A stretch of DNA of 64,000 nucleotides, taken from the NCBI GenBank assembly GCA_963693085.1, contig OY856412.1, positions 1,058,364,244-1,058,428,243 on the forward strand, written 5' to 3'. A program made the translations under genes and the position numbers. The notes below the pieces were generated by a model, which worked only from the letters and a program-made list of their open reading frames with translations, was not told the origin of the DNA and ran no database searches. The DNA is from Alisma plantago-aquatica. Its lineage: Eukaryota; Streptophyta; Magnoliopsida; Alismatales; Alismataceae. Below, piece by piece: positions 1-11,619 of this stretch. The number at the start of each line of letters is the position of its first letter. Within the stretch, counting starts at the first letter, position 1.

Positions 1-1310
1 ACAACTATAAATATTAATAGGCCTATAAACATCCCATAGATCGAGGAAAAAGACATCTCCATTAGCCCGACTATCATGCAGATGATTCAGCAGAACCATT
101 TTGGAGGGACTCCCATGGAGGATCCTAACTTGCATAGATCTGAATTTCTAGAATATTTGAACACTTTCAAGATTAATGGTGTTACTCCTAATGGTATTTG
201 TTTATTGTTATTTCCATTTTCTTTGAGGGACAGAGCCAAGATGTGCATATCTTCTTTGCCAAGGAACTCCATAAGCTACTAGGAGGAACTATTGAAAGCT
301 TTTCTTCCTAAATATTTTCCACCAAGCAAGAGAGACTAGTTGAGAAGCCAACTTATAAATTTTTCGCAAAGAGATGGAGAAACTCTCTATGACACATGGG
401 TGATATTCAAGGACCTTCAGTGTCTTTGTCGTCACCATGGCCTCAGTAAGTGGCTACCCCTTCATACTTTCTACAATAGGTTGTTTTACAAAACCATGAT
501 GTCTATAGATATTGCAGCCAATGGATCTCTAATGAATAAATATTATAGGGAATCTTACGAAATTGTTGAAGACATGGCAATCAACCATTGACAATTGAGT
601 TCTAAGAGGAGCAATCAGTCATCCTCAACCTCTATTTCTTTTAGTAAACAAGTCATCTGACATTTTGTTGATGTTTTAGACCTAATTTCAGTCAATTTGG
701 ATGCTCTCACATAGAAATTTGAGAAGTTTAACACTCAATCAGTTTGACCCATAAACCTATTTGTGATGCAAATCAAGCACTAGGGCAGGTAGCTTCATCA
801 AGATACCCTTCTTTTATTCCTTTCGATGGGACTATGGAGAAATGCAATATTGTATGAAAATATGGTAATAAACACCTCTAGAACCCATACTCCAACTCAT
901 ACAACTTAGGTTAGAGAGGCCACCCTAATTTTTCTTACTGCAATAATAACACTCAAAATCCTCAACCACTTCTAAAACAATCAACCACAACCCGTTGGAA
1001 ATAGTCCCAATTCAAGCAACAATACTCCAGGATTCAATAATAATAATCAGGGTTCCAACCAACTTCATTCATCTGTAAAACCCAACCTTGAGTCACTTTT
1101 GGAGAATTTTATATCATGTCAAATAAAGAAAAATGAGGAATTTCTCCAACAGGGACAACTAATGAAAGACACCACCCAGCAAGTTTCTAAAAAATTGGAT
1201 GGAATTTCCAATCACACAAATATGTCCGAAAATCAAGTTGCTCAACAAGCCCTTACCAATAATCAATCTCCAGGATCTCTTCCAGCCATCCAAAATTGAA
1301 CCCAAAAGAT
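1..1310 (+). pseudogene. Athila-type gag relic, 5' end cut by window edge
   Basis: This is the capsid/nucleocapsid region of an Athila-lineage Ty3/Gypsy retrotransposon. Readable gag signatures in order are GTPMEDPNLH (about nt 109-140), FPFSLRDRAK (about 214-243), a degraded KYFPPSK-like block near 310-330, GETLYDTW (about 375-400) and a Q/N-rich tail (about 940-1090) before a VAQQAL helix (about 1235-1255). The order matches the minus-strand gag at 12105-13203 and 8101-8700. Stops and frameshifts interrupt it, for example the TAG after SISY at 280-282 and again past 591. It ends near 1310, before any protease. It may continue left of the window. Family assignment is from motif recognition; no zinc knuckle could be read confidently. 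Confidence 0.85.
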
Positions 1311-1640
1311 AAAAGAGAAGTTTGTTGCATTTAACTCCTTCTTTGGAACACACTTAGGAAGAAGAATGAAGAGTCTTACGCCGGACTCTAAATGTAGGAC
1401 CTTGTGGGAGTTGACCCCAGAATTGGGTTAAGTTTCATTTTATGCACATCATTGCTACCCAAGTAATTTGGAAAGTTGGAGAACAACTTCAACCTATAAT
1501 GTGTGATCCGTGTTACCGTGATCGTATAGTTCCTTTGTCTTTGATATCCAGATTGAACCGAGGCATGGAATCATCATCCTCTCAACGTTCAACCATGTTC
1601 CTTGAACTAGAGTTGACTGTCTAAGATGCATGCGAGCTCA
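1311..1640. other. unassigned stretch between gag relic and Copia LTR
   Basis: No long reading frame and no motif I recognise. It may be the far end of the SIRE-like LTR that follows, whose left boundary I could not fix, or the breakpoint filler of the gag relic. Confidence 0.4.
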
Positions 1641-2346
1641 CATATCACATATGGAGTCACATGAGTATGACCATACATTTCCTAGTCTTTCTTATCAAGA
1701 GGCCCTGGATATCAATCTCATGTACGAGGGACAAATCCCATCTACATCACTCGCATTTGATTCCCATGTGTCACAGTTCACCCAATCATCACCGTTATGG
1801 TAACCCGTATTTAGGATCACATTGGATGATGTCAAAGTACATGAATGACATGTGATGAATGTTGTGACTTCAGGTCTAAGAACAAATCACCACTATCACT
1901 GTATGAAATGATTCTGACTACCATTCCATGGTCTCCATGTATCACTCTCATGGTGGTTTTCTCTGATACACTATTCTCTAACATGTACATGTGTGCTTGA
2001 CTTGATATCACATATCATGACTTAATGAGACTCTGTCATTAGTGAACACACACTCTAGTCTTATGTATTATTGTTGTCTATTTTGCTTCCAAAGTAATAT
2101 TCGACTAGGGAGATAACATGAATGTATGTACTCTTATCATACGTATGATCTCATTGTTCAAGTCACGTACTTAAAGACATACATCGTCGAATATCATCAT
2201 TCTTTAGACATGTACTATGTCTATGTCATCATCTAATGCTGAGACAAACATAATATATGGAATTACCCTTATTATTATCAAATCAGGTATTTTAATGCCT
2301 CATTCCAATCATCATATGATTGGCTCTCTGGGCATATATACCAACA
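1641..2346 (-). mobile_element. SIRE/Angela-like Copia LTR fragment
   Basis: The right end reads, on the minus strand, TGTTGGTATATATGCCCAGA, which resembles the TGTTGGAAATATGCCCTAGA start typical of SIRE/Maximus/Angela LTRs. The LTR therefore starts at 2346 and runs leftward. Bases 1931-2346 are a diverged copy of 20756-21158. The left boundary is uncertain because only the right part has a second copy here. The LTR start falls inside an Athila ORF1-like gene, so this is probably an insertion. I found no matching 5-bp duplication on the left. Confidence 0.7.
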
Positions 2347-3215
2347 AGTGGATGACAGAGAATTTTTTGTGAACCTTGTGGAAGTGTTTTCTATTCTTAA
2401 ATTTGCTCAACAGACTAGAGGAGATGAGACAATCACAATCCACATATTCCCCTCCATTTAGGGGATCAACAACAGATAGATCAACCTTCAAGGCAATAGC
2501 ATATATAGTGATAATTTCCCTATCATGATATTTCCTTTTGTATCTTAACAACTCTCGAAAGAAAGTGGTACTTGATGTTCACATCATAATTATGCAGCTT
2601 GTCCCACAAGTAAAACAAATCAAGTTTACCAAGTACACCTTGTGTTTCCTTCCTTGCAAAAATATTTGTGCTGAGAAGACGGTCAATGTAGTGAAGAATC
2701 AAGTTGTGAACAAGAGATACTCTAGCATTAGTAGGATTGTAGGAGGTCTCCTCAATGATTTGGCTCTAGAAAGTGGCAGGCTTAAATTGTTCTGGCAAGA
2801 TGATACTGCCATTATAGTCAAAGTTCATCATGGTGCAAAATCATTTAAAGGTAAATTGAAATGGTTTGTTCATCAGCCTAAATGAAATCAGACCAAATGG
2901 TTCATGATTATTAGAAGGGTCTTCCTCAGCTTATAAAGTCATCAAAGTTTATAAGTAAGGTGAGGGTATGTAGAAACATAATCAAAACAACATAAACATA
3001 GACCAAGAAAAACAATGTACTCCTTAGCCTCATTCAGAATGCCTAGCCTATCCATATCATTATCATGCACAAATCTGGTCGGGACCACCCGATGAGAGGC
3101 AAGGTGGTGGTACATAATGTCCTCCTCTACATTCAGTGTGAAGTTCAACAAGGAGATGTAGGTTGCACTAGAGGAAGATTCCTTGGGATCAGGACATGAT
3201 CTCTTTACAAAAAAT
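2347..3215 (-). pseudogene. ATHILA-ORF1-like gene of the minus-strand Athila element
   Basis: This is an Athila-specific protein of unknown function, encoded downstream of pol in the same orientation, in the position sometimes called env-like. Minus-strand frames show RVVPTRFVHDND followed by LGILNEAKEYIVFLG and STYPHLTYKL (nt about 3090-2942). Next come TNARVSLVHNLILHYIDRLL and FYLWDKLHNYDVN (about 2735-2580) and a segment resembling ...IAIALKVDLS (about 2500). These match my memory of the Arabidopsis retrotransposon ORF-1/ATHILA family in order and spacing. At least three frames are needed, so it is a pseudogene. The C-terminus is cut at 2346 by the SIRE-like LTR. A BLASTP or HMM search against the ATHILA family would settle the name. 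Confidence 0.7.
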
Positions 3216-4359
3216 ATGTGTTCTTGGCATTATGTAGCTACTGGGGGGATCAACACAACATAAGGAGGCGGTCTTACGGCATGTCACCATGCTACATTTG
3301 TAGATTTGTTTTTCCTTATTCAACAAGGTGATGGGGGTTAAGGGCGGAAGTCTTCAGGCGCAAATGTCTCTCATTTGGTTGGGTTGATGACTATGAAGCA
3401 GGGGGGGTGGCGGTCATCTTCTTTTGTAGGGCGACGAGGTGGTTGTTGAGGGCGGTGCTCAATGAAGAGATGGAGAATTGGTTGATGATGACAACACCAT
3501 GGCGTGCAACAGAAAGTGATGACGGAGGGAGTCTATGATGTGGTGGTATAGATCTACAGTGTGAAGGATCGGAGTCACAAGGTGGGTGGAGAGGTGGTTG
3601 CACAATGTGAGTGTAAAAGAGATGAACTAATTTTCGGGTTTGAACACTTAAGTCGCTCTGCAACATAGTGTAAGAGCGGGTGACACATCGTAAGGTGAGG
3701 ATGAACTTCCCTAATGCCACATACATTTACACGACGTAGTGGTAGCCAACACGACGTAAGGACCCAACACTGTAAAAAATCTAAACTTTTCTGCTATGGT
3801 CTTAGAACAACATAAGTGGGACTAACACACCATAATGGCGGTTCTCTATGAATTTTGGCAACTTTTGCTCCCAAAAAACACATGCTATGACTGAAGCCAA
3901 CACGTTGTAAGAGAATACCTCTGTAAAAAATGTGATCTTCATCAAAATAATGCAACATGTCATGTCATGTGATCCATATGTCGTGTTGGTGAAGTTTTGT
4001 AGCTTTGGATTATAGCCACACTGTGTTTTCAGAGCACACGCTATAAGGAGCAATCACTATAAAGTTTTGAAATTCCAAAAAATGTTCTAAACATCATCTT
4101 GAGATGTCCACACACCGTGTTGAAGCATGGTTTTTTCCTATCTTGATTCTCCTTGTTCTCTTTGGAAGAAACATCCATCACCTACAAAATATAAGTGATT
4201 AACTAATGTTCCCACATAAATTTACCATTGTAGCACAATGAGGTCTTATTCTGATGTAAAAGACTAATTGAACAACTTGAATGAAATAACATGAAGGAAA
4301 CTATCTAAATGTGGGGACGTCTCCCACAAAGGACTTCTATTTAGAGTCTGGAAGTAGAC
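3216..4359 (-). other. Athila 3' region between integrase and ORF1-like gene
   Basis: Mostly non-coding in this element's orientation. Bases about 3390-3730 read on the minus strand as a P/S/H-rich segment that could be the low-complexity N-terminus of the ORF1-like protein. Bases 3720-4135 hold an array of short palindromic words (listed separately). The stretch 4140-4359 has no motif I recognise apart from CT-rich tracts. Confidence 0.55.
3720..4135. repeat. array of imperfect CACACNCCGTGTG-like palindromes
   Basis: Short imperfect palindromes recur every 20-60 bases. Examples are ACACGACGTAGTG, AACACGTTGTAAG, TATGTCGTGTTGG, CACACTGTGTTTT and CACACACCGTGTTG. They sit just downstream of pol in the minus-strand Athila element. 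The same word occurs in the Athila LTRs (14370-14590 and 51270-51520) and in the 3' region of element B (35845-36830). Confidence 0.65.
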
Positions 4360-5530
4360 TTCATTCCTCTTCAACAAGGCTCTATGAGGAAGCATGAGGC
4401 TCTTGGTTCTATCTTCCCTCCTTCGGTGTAGAGCTTGCAATGTTGCCCATTAACCTTGAATGTTTATTGCTTGCCTTGCAACTCTATTGTCCCATATGGA
4501 AAAACTTTCAAGACCAAGAAGGGTCCGGACCACTTAGATCTAAGCCCTCGAAATAGTTTAAATATTGAATTGAACAACATCACTTGATCTCCTTCAACAA
4601 AGTCTCTTCTTCTGATCTTCTTGTCATTCCATGCCTTTGTTCATTCCTTATAGATCTTCACATTTTCATATGTGTCAAGCATGATCTCCTCAAGCTCCTG
4701 GAGTTGAAACAACCATTTCTCACCAACTTTTTTCATATCAAAATTAAGAAATTTCATGACCCATAAAGCTTTATGCTCTAGCTCCAAAGGAAGATGGAAA
4801 GATTTGCCATACATGATCCTGAACGGTGTGCCCCCAATGGCAGTCTTGTATGTTGTTTGGAATACCCAAACAACATCATCAAGATTGGGTGCCCAATCCT
4901 TCCTTTCCCTTGAAACTGTGTTCTCAAGAATGTTCTTCAGCAGCCTATTTGACACTTCAACCTGTCCAGCTATTTGGGGGTGATATGGAGTAGAGATTTT
5001 ATGTGTCACCTCATACTTGGTGATAATATTGTTGAACTATTTTTCACTAAAATGTGTCCCTCCATATGAAATCACAACTCTTAAAACTCTAATGTGAGGA
5101 AAAATAATCTTCTAAAACAACTTGAGCACAAACTTAGTATCAAGGGCTTGGGTTGGGATGGACTCTACCCACTTTAAGACATAATCACAAATGACCAATA
5201 TGTATTTGTAACCATAGGAGATGGGAAGGGTCCCACGTAGTCGACACCCCACATATCAAACACCTTAATCTCTAGAAGGGAGTTGAGGGACATTTCATCT
5301 CATTTGATATCCCACCAGTCCTTTGGCATTTGTCACATGCTTTGACACAAGTGTGGACATCTCGAAATAAGGTTGTCTAATAGAATCCAATTTAAAGGAT
5401 CTTGGTAGTTGTCTTTTCTCCCCCAAAGTGACTTTTGTAGGAAGAAGAATGGAAACCAAATATGATGTATTGTATCTCCTCCTCATCTACACACCTCCGG
5501 ACCAGTCTGTCGGTTCCTTATTTAAACAAC
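4360..5530 (-). pseudogene. Athila integrase region
   Basis: C-terminal part of the Athila polyprotein, which would insert the element cDNA into the genome. The zinc-binding entry region is worn (about 5295-5530, including PRSFKLDSIRQPYFEM, cf. the usual GFYWPTLFKDA). The core domain end is well kept at 4641-5009: STPYHPQIAGQVEVSNRLLK, where the E of QVEVSN matches the expected third catalytic residue, then RKDWAPNLDD, GTPFRIMYGKSFHLP and ELEHKALW. The C-terminal tail (about 4380-4640) includes a frame with KLFRGLRSKWSGPF and KVNGQH. No chromodomain is visible, as expected for Athila. Stops separate the blocks. Confidence 0.88.
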
Positions 5531-5559
5531 ATTGGGTTGTCCCAGTAATAAGATCTGAC

Positions 5560-6200
5560 ATCATGTAGGAATTTCTTCTTTTAATGATAAGTGAGATTAG
5601 GTGGAAGATGACATGTGGCAATAAAATTGGTGATCTCTACAAACCATGGTGCTTGTGGTGTATCAACTTCATACAATCTCTCTATAGGGAGGTAGTCATC
5701 AATAGGATATACATTCGTTGCACATGTAGTCACTCTAGAAAGGTGATCATCGACATTATTTTCAGCTCCTTCCTTGTCTTTGATCTTGAGATAAAATTCT
5801 TTAAGCATCAAATTCCAACAAATCAAGCGTGGTTTAGCGTCCTTCTTGTTCAGCAAATACTTGATGGAAGCATGATCAATATAGACCACAACCTTGGAAC
5901 CCAGTAGATATTGACGAAATTTGTTGAAGGCATATACTATGGATAGAATCTCCTTCTCAATTTATACGATCTTCATCAAGTGTCTTACTGGTGTAGTGGA
6001 TAACATGCAACTTGTTGTCTTTTCATTGACCAAGTATAGTGTCGATAGCGTAGTTACTTGCATCACACATCAGTTGAAATGGTGCATCCCAATCTGGTGG
6101 TTGAATGATTGGAGTTAAAATGAGATCATCCTTAATCTTATTCAAGGTGGCTTGACACTCATCATTGAACACAAAATCAACATATTTTGCAAGTAATGAG
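5560..6200 (-). pseudogene. Athila RNase H region
   Basis: RNase H module that would degrade the RNA of the RNA/DNA hybrid. Minus-strand reading gives MCDASNYAIDTILGQ (about 6105-6060), then, after a break, VYIDHASIKYLLNKKDAKPR and KIKDKEGAENNVDDHLSR (5889-5720). These match the family pattern of a YTDHAAL-type block followed by ADHLSRL. The linker toward integrase follows (APWFVEITNF near 5640). At least one stop and one frameshift lie between the N-terminal block and the DHASIKYL block. Confidence 0.85.
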
Positions 6201-6900
6201 CATAAGGGCTTAGCTATCTTGGGAAAGCATTTAATGAATCTCTTGGAAAAGTTTTAATGAATCTCTTGTAAAATCCTATGTGGCCAAGAAAGCTTCGAAC
6301 ATATTTGACATTTAATAGGGTAGGCAACTTTTCTATTTCTTCCACTTTCACCCTATCAACTTCAATACCTTTGTTAGAAATCATATGGCCTAGTACTACT
6401 CCGTATTGTACCATGAAATGGCACTTCTCCCAGTTTAGTACTAGGTTAAACTTATGAAAGGACTTTAGATAAATTAGTCAAACAGTAATTAAAAGAGTTC
6501 CCATAGATGCTAAATTCATCCATAAAAACTTCCATTGTTTGTTCAATAAATCAGAGAAAATATCCATCGTGCAATGATGAGAAGTTGTTGGTGCATTGCA
6601 AAGACCAAACAACATGTGTCTATAGGTGTATGTGCCATAGGTGCATGTGAAAGTTGTCTTTTCCTGACCTAGCATATAAATAAATATTTGAAAGAATCTA
6701 GGATAACCGTCAAGATAATAGAAATAGGAATGATTGACTAATCTCTCAAGCATTAAATCAATGAATGTCAATGGAAAATGGTCTTTATAGGTTGCTTTCT
6801 TCAACCTCCTATATTCTATACACATGTGTCATTCTGTGGCTACTCTGGTTTGAAGCAATTCATCATTATCCCCTTTAATAACAGTTTCACCCCCCTTTAT
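6201..6900 (-). pseudogene. Athila reverse transcriptase region, catalytic Asp changed
   Basis: Readable minus-strand blocks are CIEYRRLKKATYKDHFPL (about 6822-6770), LVNHSYFYYLDGY, EKTTFTCTYGTYTYRHM and LFGLCNAPTT. In a shifted frame, the catalytic box follows at about 6508-6531. It reads VFMDEFSIYG where the family has FMDDFS, so the second catalytic aspartate codes for glutamate. The thumb follows (VLGHMISNKGIEVDRVKVE and SFLGHIGFYKRFIKTF, 6414-6240). Several frameshifts make this non-functional. No complete polymerase frame exists. Confidence 0.88.
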
Positions 6901-7539
6901 GGGTACTACATGAATTGCACTCACCCAGGGGCTATCACATATAAGGTAAATTATCCCTGCATCTTTCAACTTGAAATTTCTTTTTTTAACAATCTCAAGC
7001 ATATTTTGATTTAAATGCCTAGGAGGTTCTACACGAGGCTTGGCATATTCTTCTTAATCAATTCAATTCATGCAAATGGAGGGGTTGGTGCCTTTCAAAC
7101 CATCGATCGAATAACCAATTATTTCTTTATGTAAATGCAATTCATTTAGCAATTTGATTTCTTTAATCAATTAAATCATCATTTATCGATGATAGGAAAT
7201 GTAGAATCAAGGTCAAGAAAAACATACCTTAGCCCCAATGGAAGGGGTTTGAGTTCTACCTTATTCTCCTTAGTGGGCTTGCTAGAGTCACCTTTCAATG
7301 ATGAATCATCTCCATGAGTCAGATGTGGACTAGAACTGGAAACATATAAACTTTCTTAAGCCATGGTAGTGTTCAATTCGCTTTCCTCACAATGCTTAAG
7401 AACGAAATTAGAAAAATCTTTGTCTTCCTCTAGAAACTTGTCAATACAACCAACCAGGCAGATATTCTCCATCTTGTTTGGATCTTTCATTGTGTCTAGG
7501 ATAAATAATTCCATTATATCCCCTCCTAATCAGAGAGGA

Positions 7540-8100
7540 ATCTTTCCTTCTCATACATAAACTATGTAATCAGTTGTGTGGAGGAAGGGTCTTCCAAAAA
7601 GGATAGCATTGGATGGAACTTCATTCATATCTAACACAAAAATCACAAGGGATATAGAATTTTCCCACTTGAACAACACGTCTACAACAACTCCTCTCGG
7701 ATACATCATAATGGTGTGATCTACCAATTGAATGGCCATCTAGGTTGGCTTCATATCTCCAATGTCAAGCTGCTCCAACAATGTAAACGAAATAAGTCTT
7801 ATGCTGGCCCCAAGGTCAACTAAACATTTATCAAACATTGTATCACCAATCTTGCACGGTAGTGTGAAGGAACCTTGATCGTCAAGTTTCTCTGGTAGTC
7901 TATATCAAATGATGGAACTCATCCTTTTAGATAGCATAATGGTTTCCACTTTATTAGTCCTCCTCCTCTTAGTTAGGAGGTCTTTTAGAAACTTTGCATA
8001 GGTAGGCATTTCAGCAATGACTTCTGCTAAAGGAAGATTAACATACAATTTGTTGAAAATGTCCATAAACCTGTGAAATTTTCCATCTTCTTTCTTACAT
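7540..8100 (-). pseudogene. Athila aspartic protease region
   Basis: Retropepsin-like domain that would cut the polyprotein. Minus-strand frames give CLVDLGASIRL (about 7830-7795), where DLGAS is the active-site triad region in Athila proteins (D-L-G in place of the usual D-S/T-G). Then come MAIQLVDHTI, YPRGVVVDVLF and FVLDMNE, and ILFGRPFLHTTDYIV (7739-7551), a good match to the family LGRPFLAT block. A stop precedes MAIQL. About 6901-7539 (pro-RT linker) carries only scattered low-similarity frames. Confidence 0.85.
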
Positions 8101-8700
8101 CAAAACTTTAAGGAAAGGGGCCAGTAGGCTTGTAATATGGTTTCTCTTCATACGTATATTTCTTCCTTTTCTTTTCCTCAACATCATCTTCTTTATCATA
8201 TTCAACTTTCTTCTCATCTACTGGCAACGGTCTTTGAATAATGTTTCCACTCCTTAAAGAAATGGACTTGCATTCACATTGATTCATCTCCAGTTGGCTT
8301 GATAGTGAACTGGAGGAGGCTCTTTGATTTTCTAGAGCTTGCTGGGCAATTTGATTTTCTAGCATCTTTGCATGAGTAGCAATGTCGCTACTTTGGAAGA
8401 AAGTTGAGTTGTAGCATCTTTCAAGAGTAACACATGTGCACAGAATTAATCATTTTGCTGGATTTGTGTTGATACAAGAGTCTCGATCATGCTTTCTAAA
8501 GTTGACTTAGGTTGAGGATGATTATAATTTCTATTGTTGTTGAATCCTGGCGGCTGGTTATTGTTCATGGGTTGGCGGTTGCCCACTTGTTGTTGCTGAT
8601 TTTGGCTTTGATTTTGTTGATGTTGATTTGATAATTGTTGGTTCTGAGGATTTTTGTTCTTGTAGGAAAATTTTGGGTGATCTCTCCATCCTGGATTATA
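8101..8700 (-). pseudogene. Athila gag C-terminal part, right side of split gag
   Basis: The minus-strand frame from 8700 reads YNPGWRDHPKFSYKN (start of the gag tail), then a Q/N-rich stretch (about 8640-8530), PPGFNNNRN and LESMIETLV. A second frame follows (8365-8108) with ENQIAQQALENQ and KSISLRSG, then a K/E-rich segment ending PTGPFP. Codons upstream of YNPGW continue at 12105 and above: a solo LTR sits exactly between. The apparent ATG at 8803-8805 lies inside the inserted LTR and is not the gag start. Confidence 0.9.
8696..8700. repeat. target-site duplication TTATA, left copy
   Basis: Five bases TTATA directly before the LTR start TGTTATAACC. The same five bases follow the LTR end at 12100-12104. 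Confidence 0.9.
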
Positions 8701-9478
8701 TGTTATAACCTCAATTTTCCAATTTACATAATGAGTTTTGTAAATATCATTTAAAGATAAATGAAGTTGCTTGATTGATGTGATATGGTTTGGAATGGAT
8801 TCCACGTTTGATTGATTGCATGTTTCTTAATGGGCCTTGCCTTATTTGAAGCCCAAGTTGATATTATCAAAGAATACACAGAGAATTCCATAAAATAAGG
8901 TGAAGGATGTGGAATATTTCCCTAAAGATAATAATTCGAGATTATGGACATCTTGGAGTTCAAGGAACTCAAAACCAAGAAATAATAATAAAGGGATTAA
9001 GGAAAAGAGGGAAAATGTGAATAATATAATAATAACTTGCATTACAAGAAAAGGAATTGTATTAGTATTATTATGAAACCAAATTTGGAGGAGTGGAGGG
9101 TAATACAGTATCCTAGTTTCCCTCAAAATTTGGGAAAGAAATATCAATCCAATTGGGAGATATGATTTTTCTAAGAATCAATGGAAATAGGAATTTAAAA
9201 TTTAATTATTTGGAATTGGTTTCTTTTCCTGGTTGAACGCGGACGATTTGGGCCGTTGGATCTTAATCCAACTGACTCGGATCATCGTCTAGATCCCGAT
9301 GAGTCAGGGACTCGAGCTGGATTGAGAGGAAACTTCCTCTCCTTTTTCCGTGAACGGATGGCAGGGATATCAATCCCATTGAGTCCAGGGGATCTGCGCG
9401 ACTGGTTTTGACCCAAATTTTATGGGCAGTCCTTGTCGGGAAAGGAATCCCCAATCTCGGGACTCCTAGTTGCTAGCC

Positions 9479-9485
9479 TATATAA
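9479..9485 (+). promoter_or_regulatory. TATA box of the solo LTR
   Basis: TATATAA followed by a G-run, in a GC-rich context. This is the layout expected for the U3/R boundary of an LTR promoter. Activity cannot be judged from sequence. Confidence 0.55.
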
Positions 9486-11465
9486 GGGGGGGGAATCATG
9501 AGAGCACCCGCATTGCTACAAGCTGTCCCTTTAGCTGCGGAGAGCGGAGACGAGCGGAATTGTACTTCCAATTGATGGTTTTAGCCTGCTAGGCCCCTGC
9601 CGCAACCTGCAGAACGACGGCGACCTTTCGGCGAGTAGCTAGGGGTGAAGGTCGGGGGTGAACGTGGATTTGAGGACGGAAGCAGATTCGAGGGGCACCG
9701 GCGGAGCTTTGGGGCTCATTAGTTGATCTGCAGGCGGCCGGGAGCTCGGAGTCAACTACTGAGTTGACCACGCGACCTCGCTCCAGAGCAAGAGGTAGAC
9801 GATGACACGATGACCCTTGGATCGCGGGACACGGTGGACTCTGGTTGATCCAACGATCTCGTGCAAGGGAGGCTGAAGCTAGGGCACGCTAGGCTGAGCC
9901 GTCGGATCTGAGAAGTGGACCACCGGTCCACTGAGCGAACGGCTACCAAATTTCCGGTAAATTACTATCTCTGACAAATAATCATAAAAAGCCCTTTTTC
10001 TTGCAAAATTCATAGTAATAGCTATGAACATCAGATGAGAAAACTTAATATATGAAAGTTGCATAGAAAATGCAAGAAACACGATAAAAATAATTCCAGA
10101 ACTTAATTCTACCTAGTTTTGCAAAAGTACTTTATTTGGCTAATAAAGTTTATTAAAATTGAATGAGAAACCCTAATTACATGATTGAGAGGGTAATTAG
10201 GTAATTTAACAAGTCAAATCGGTAAGTTTGACTCTGAGAAGGTTAATGGTAGTTTAATTTGCTATTTGAATGCAAAAATGTTTAACTTGGAATTATAATG
10301 ATTAAAAGGGGGTTAATTTGCAAGAAAATCCTAAATTGAGATAAAGAGAGAGAAAAACCATATTTTCATGAAATAAGGAAATCGGTTGTCTAATAAAGGA
10401 AATTCAATGAGAAATTAGGAGTTTCATGAGAATTGATAAATTAAGGATGTTAATGAGGAAGTAAGAAGTAAAACCCTAATTTCTAAAAGAAACCCCAATT
10501 TGGTATGATTAAAATGATTGATGGGGTTTAATGAATCATTGGAGTTGATGTTAACCTGTTAAATGAAAAGTAGTACATTATGTCCAAAGAGGAAGAACTT
10601 TTCACATGATTAGTCTAATTTGGAGTTTACGTGCATAAATATGCTTGTAATTTAATAAGGGCATAAAGTTATCCTCTTTAATGATTTAATGTTGTGTAAT
10701 GGATAATTCAAGCCGATGATAACCTATTGCTGATAAATGTGAAGATGAAATCTAAAGGGATAATCTTTTAATGAAATTGGCTTAATGCATGAATATACAT
10801 TAATGAGCTTGAAAACCCTAATTTAGGTGAATATGACTTTTGAATGTTTTAATTGTTCAAATCCATAAACAAGAAGGGATATGATGATCCTAAGTCAATC
10901 CGAGTATAAAAGACTATTAATTGAATAGTTTGAGCAATTAGGGCTTATATAAATGGAAAAGAATATTTTTAGAGTTTGATAATCAAAAAGGGATAAAATT
11001 TGAGAAATTGATCTAAGAAACCCTAATGGATGTTAATGGAGCCTTAATGCGGATTAGAAATCCTAGAAAGAGAATCCAAGTCGGTAAAGTAGATTCTTGA
11101 TGAAGTGTGTAATAAATAGAGTACCTATTCTTTTCAGGAATTACATGATGATTGAATTACTTGCTTGGATATGTTGATTGGCTTGATTGAATGTACATGA
11201 AGTATATGTTGAATAATCTGCATGACTCATCAAATCAGGTATGTGGTTACGCTTATGAATAATCGCTTTAGTTTCCCGGTGATTTCCGAAGGATTTATCG
11301 GTTGCTTGAAATAACTATTGAATGTTTATTTATTTCATGCAACTATAAAGTGACTATGATTATCATCATAAGTATGCATATAACTGGCTAGATCCTTGTT
11401 CACCTCTGGTGTTTTAAAAAGGCTAAAAAGGGGGTAATACCTAGAGAAAGGTCTAGGATTGCCGT

Positions 11466-11619
11466 GAGTCAGAAACTGGATTGCCTTGTGCGTTCATGAG
11501 ACTCTTCAACATACCGAGAGTTAGAAACTGGATTGCCTTGTGTGGTTCATGAGACTCTTCGGTTTACCATGTAACTCAATCCTAGAAACTGGTTTACCAT
11601 TTTGGTGGATCATGAGGGG
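11466..11619 (+). repeat. three imperfect direct repeats inside the solo LTR
   Basis: Copies at about 11466-11507, 11518-11560 and 11579-11619 share AGAAACTGGATTGCCTTGTG, then TTCATGAGACTCTTC. The third copy is more diverged. They lie in the downstream part of the LTR. Confidence 0.8.

Noticed and set aside
2538..2885. 115-codon plus-strand frame
   Set aside because: Antisense to the ATHILA-ORF1-like gene, whose family motifs read on the minus strand.
8803..8805. ATG as the start of the Athila gag fragment at 8446-8805
   Set aside because: It lies inside the inserted solo LTR; true gag sequence begins at 8700 and its upstream codons are at 12105 and above.
9263..10082. Several R/S-rich minus-strand frames
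   Set aside because: All fall in the GC-rich promoter-proximal part of the solo LTR 8701-12099.
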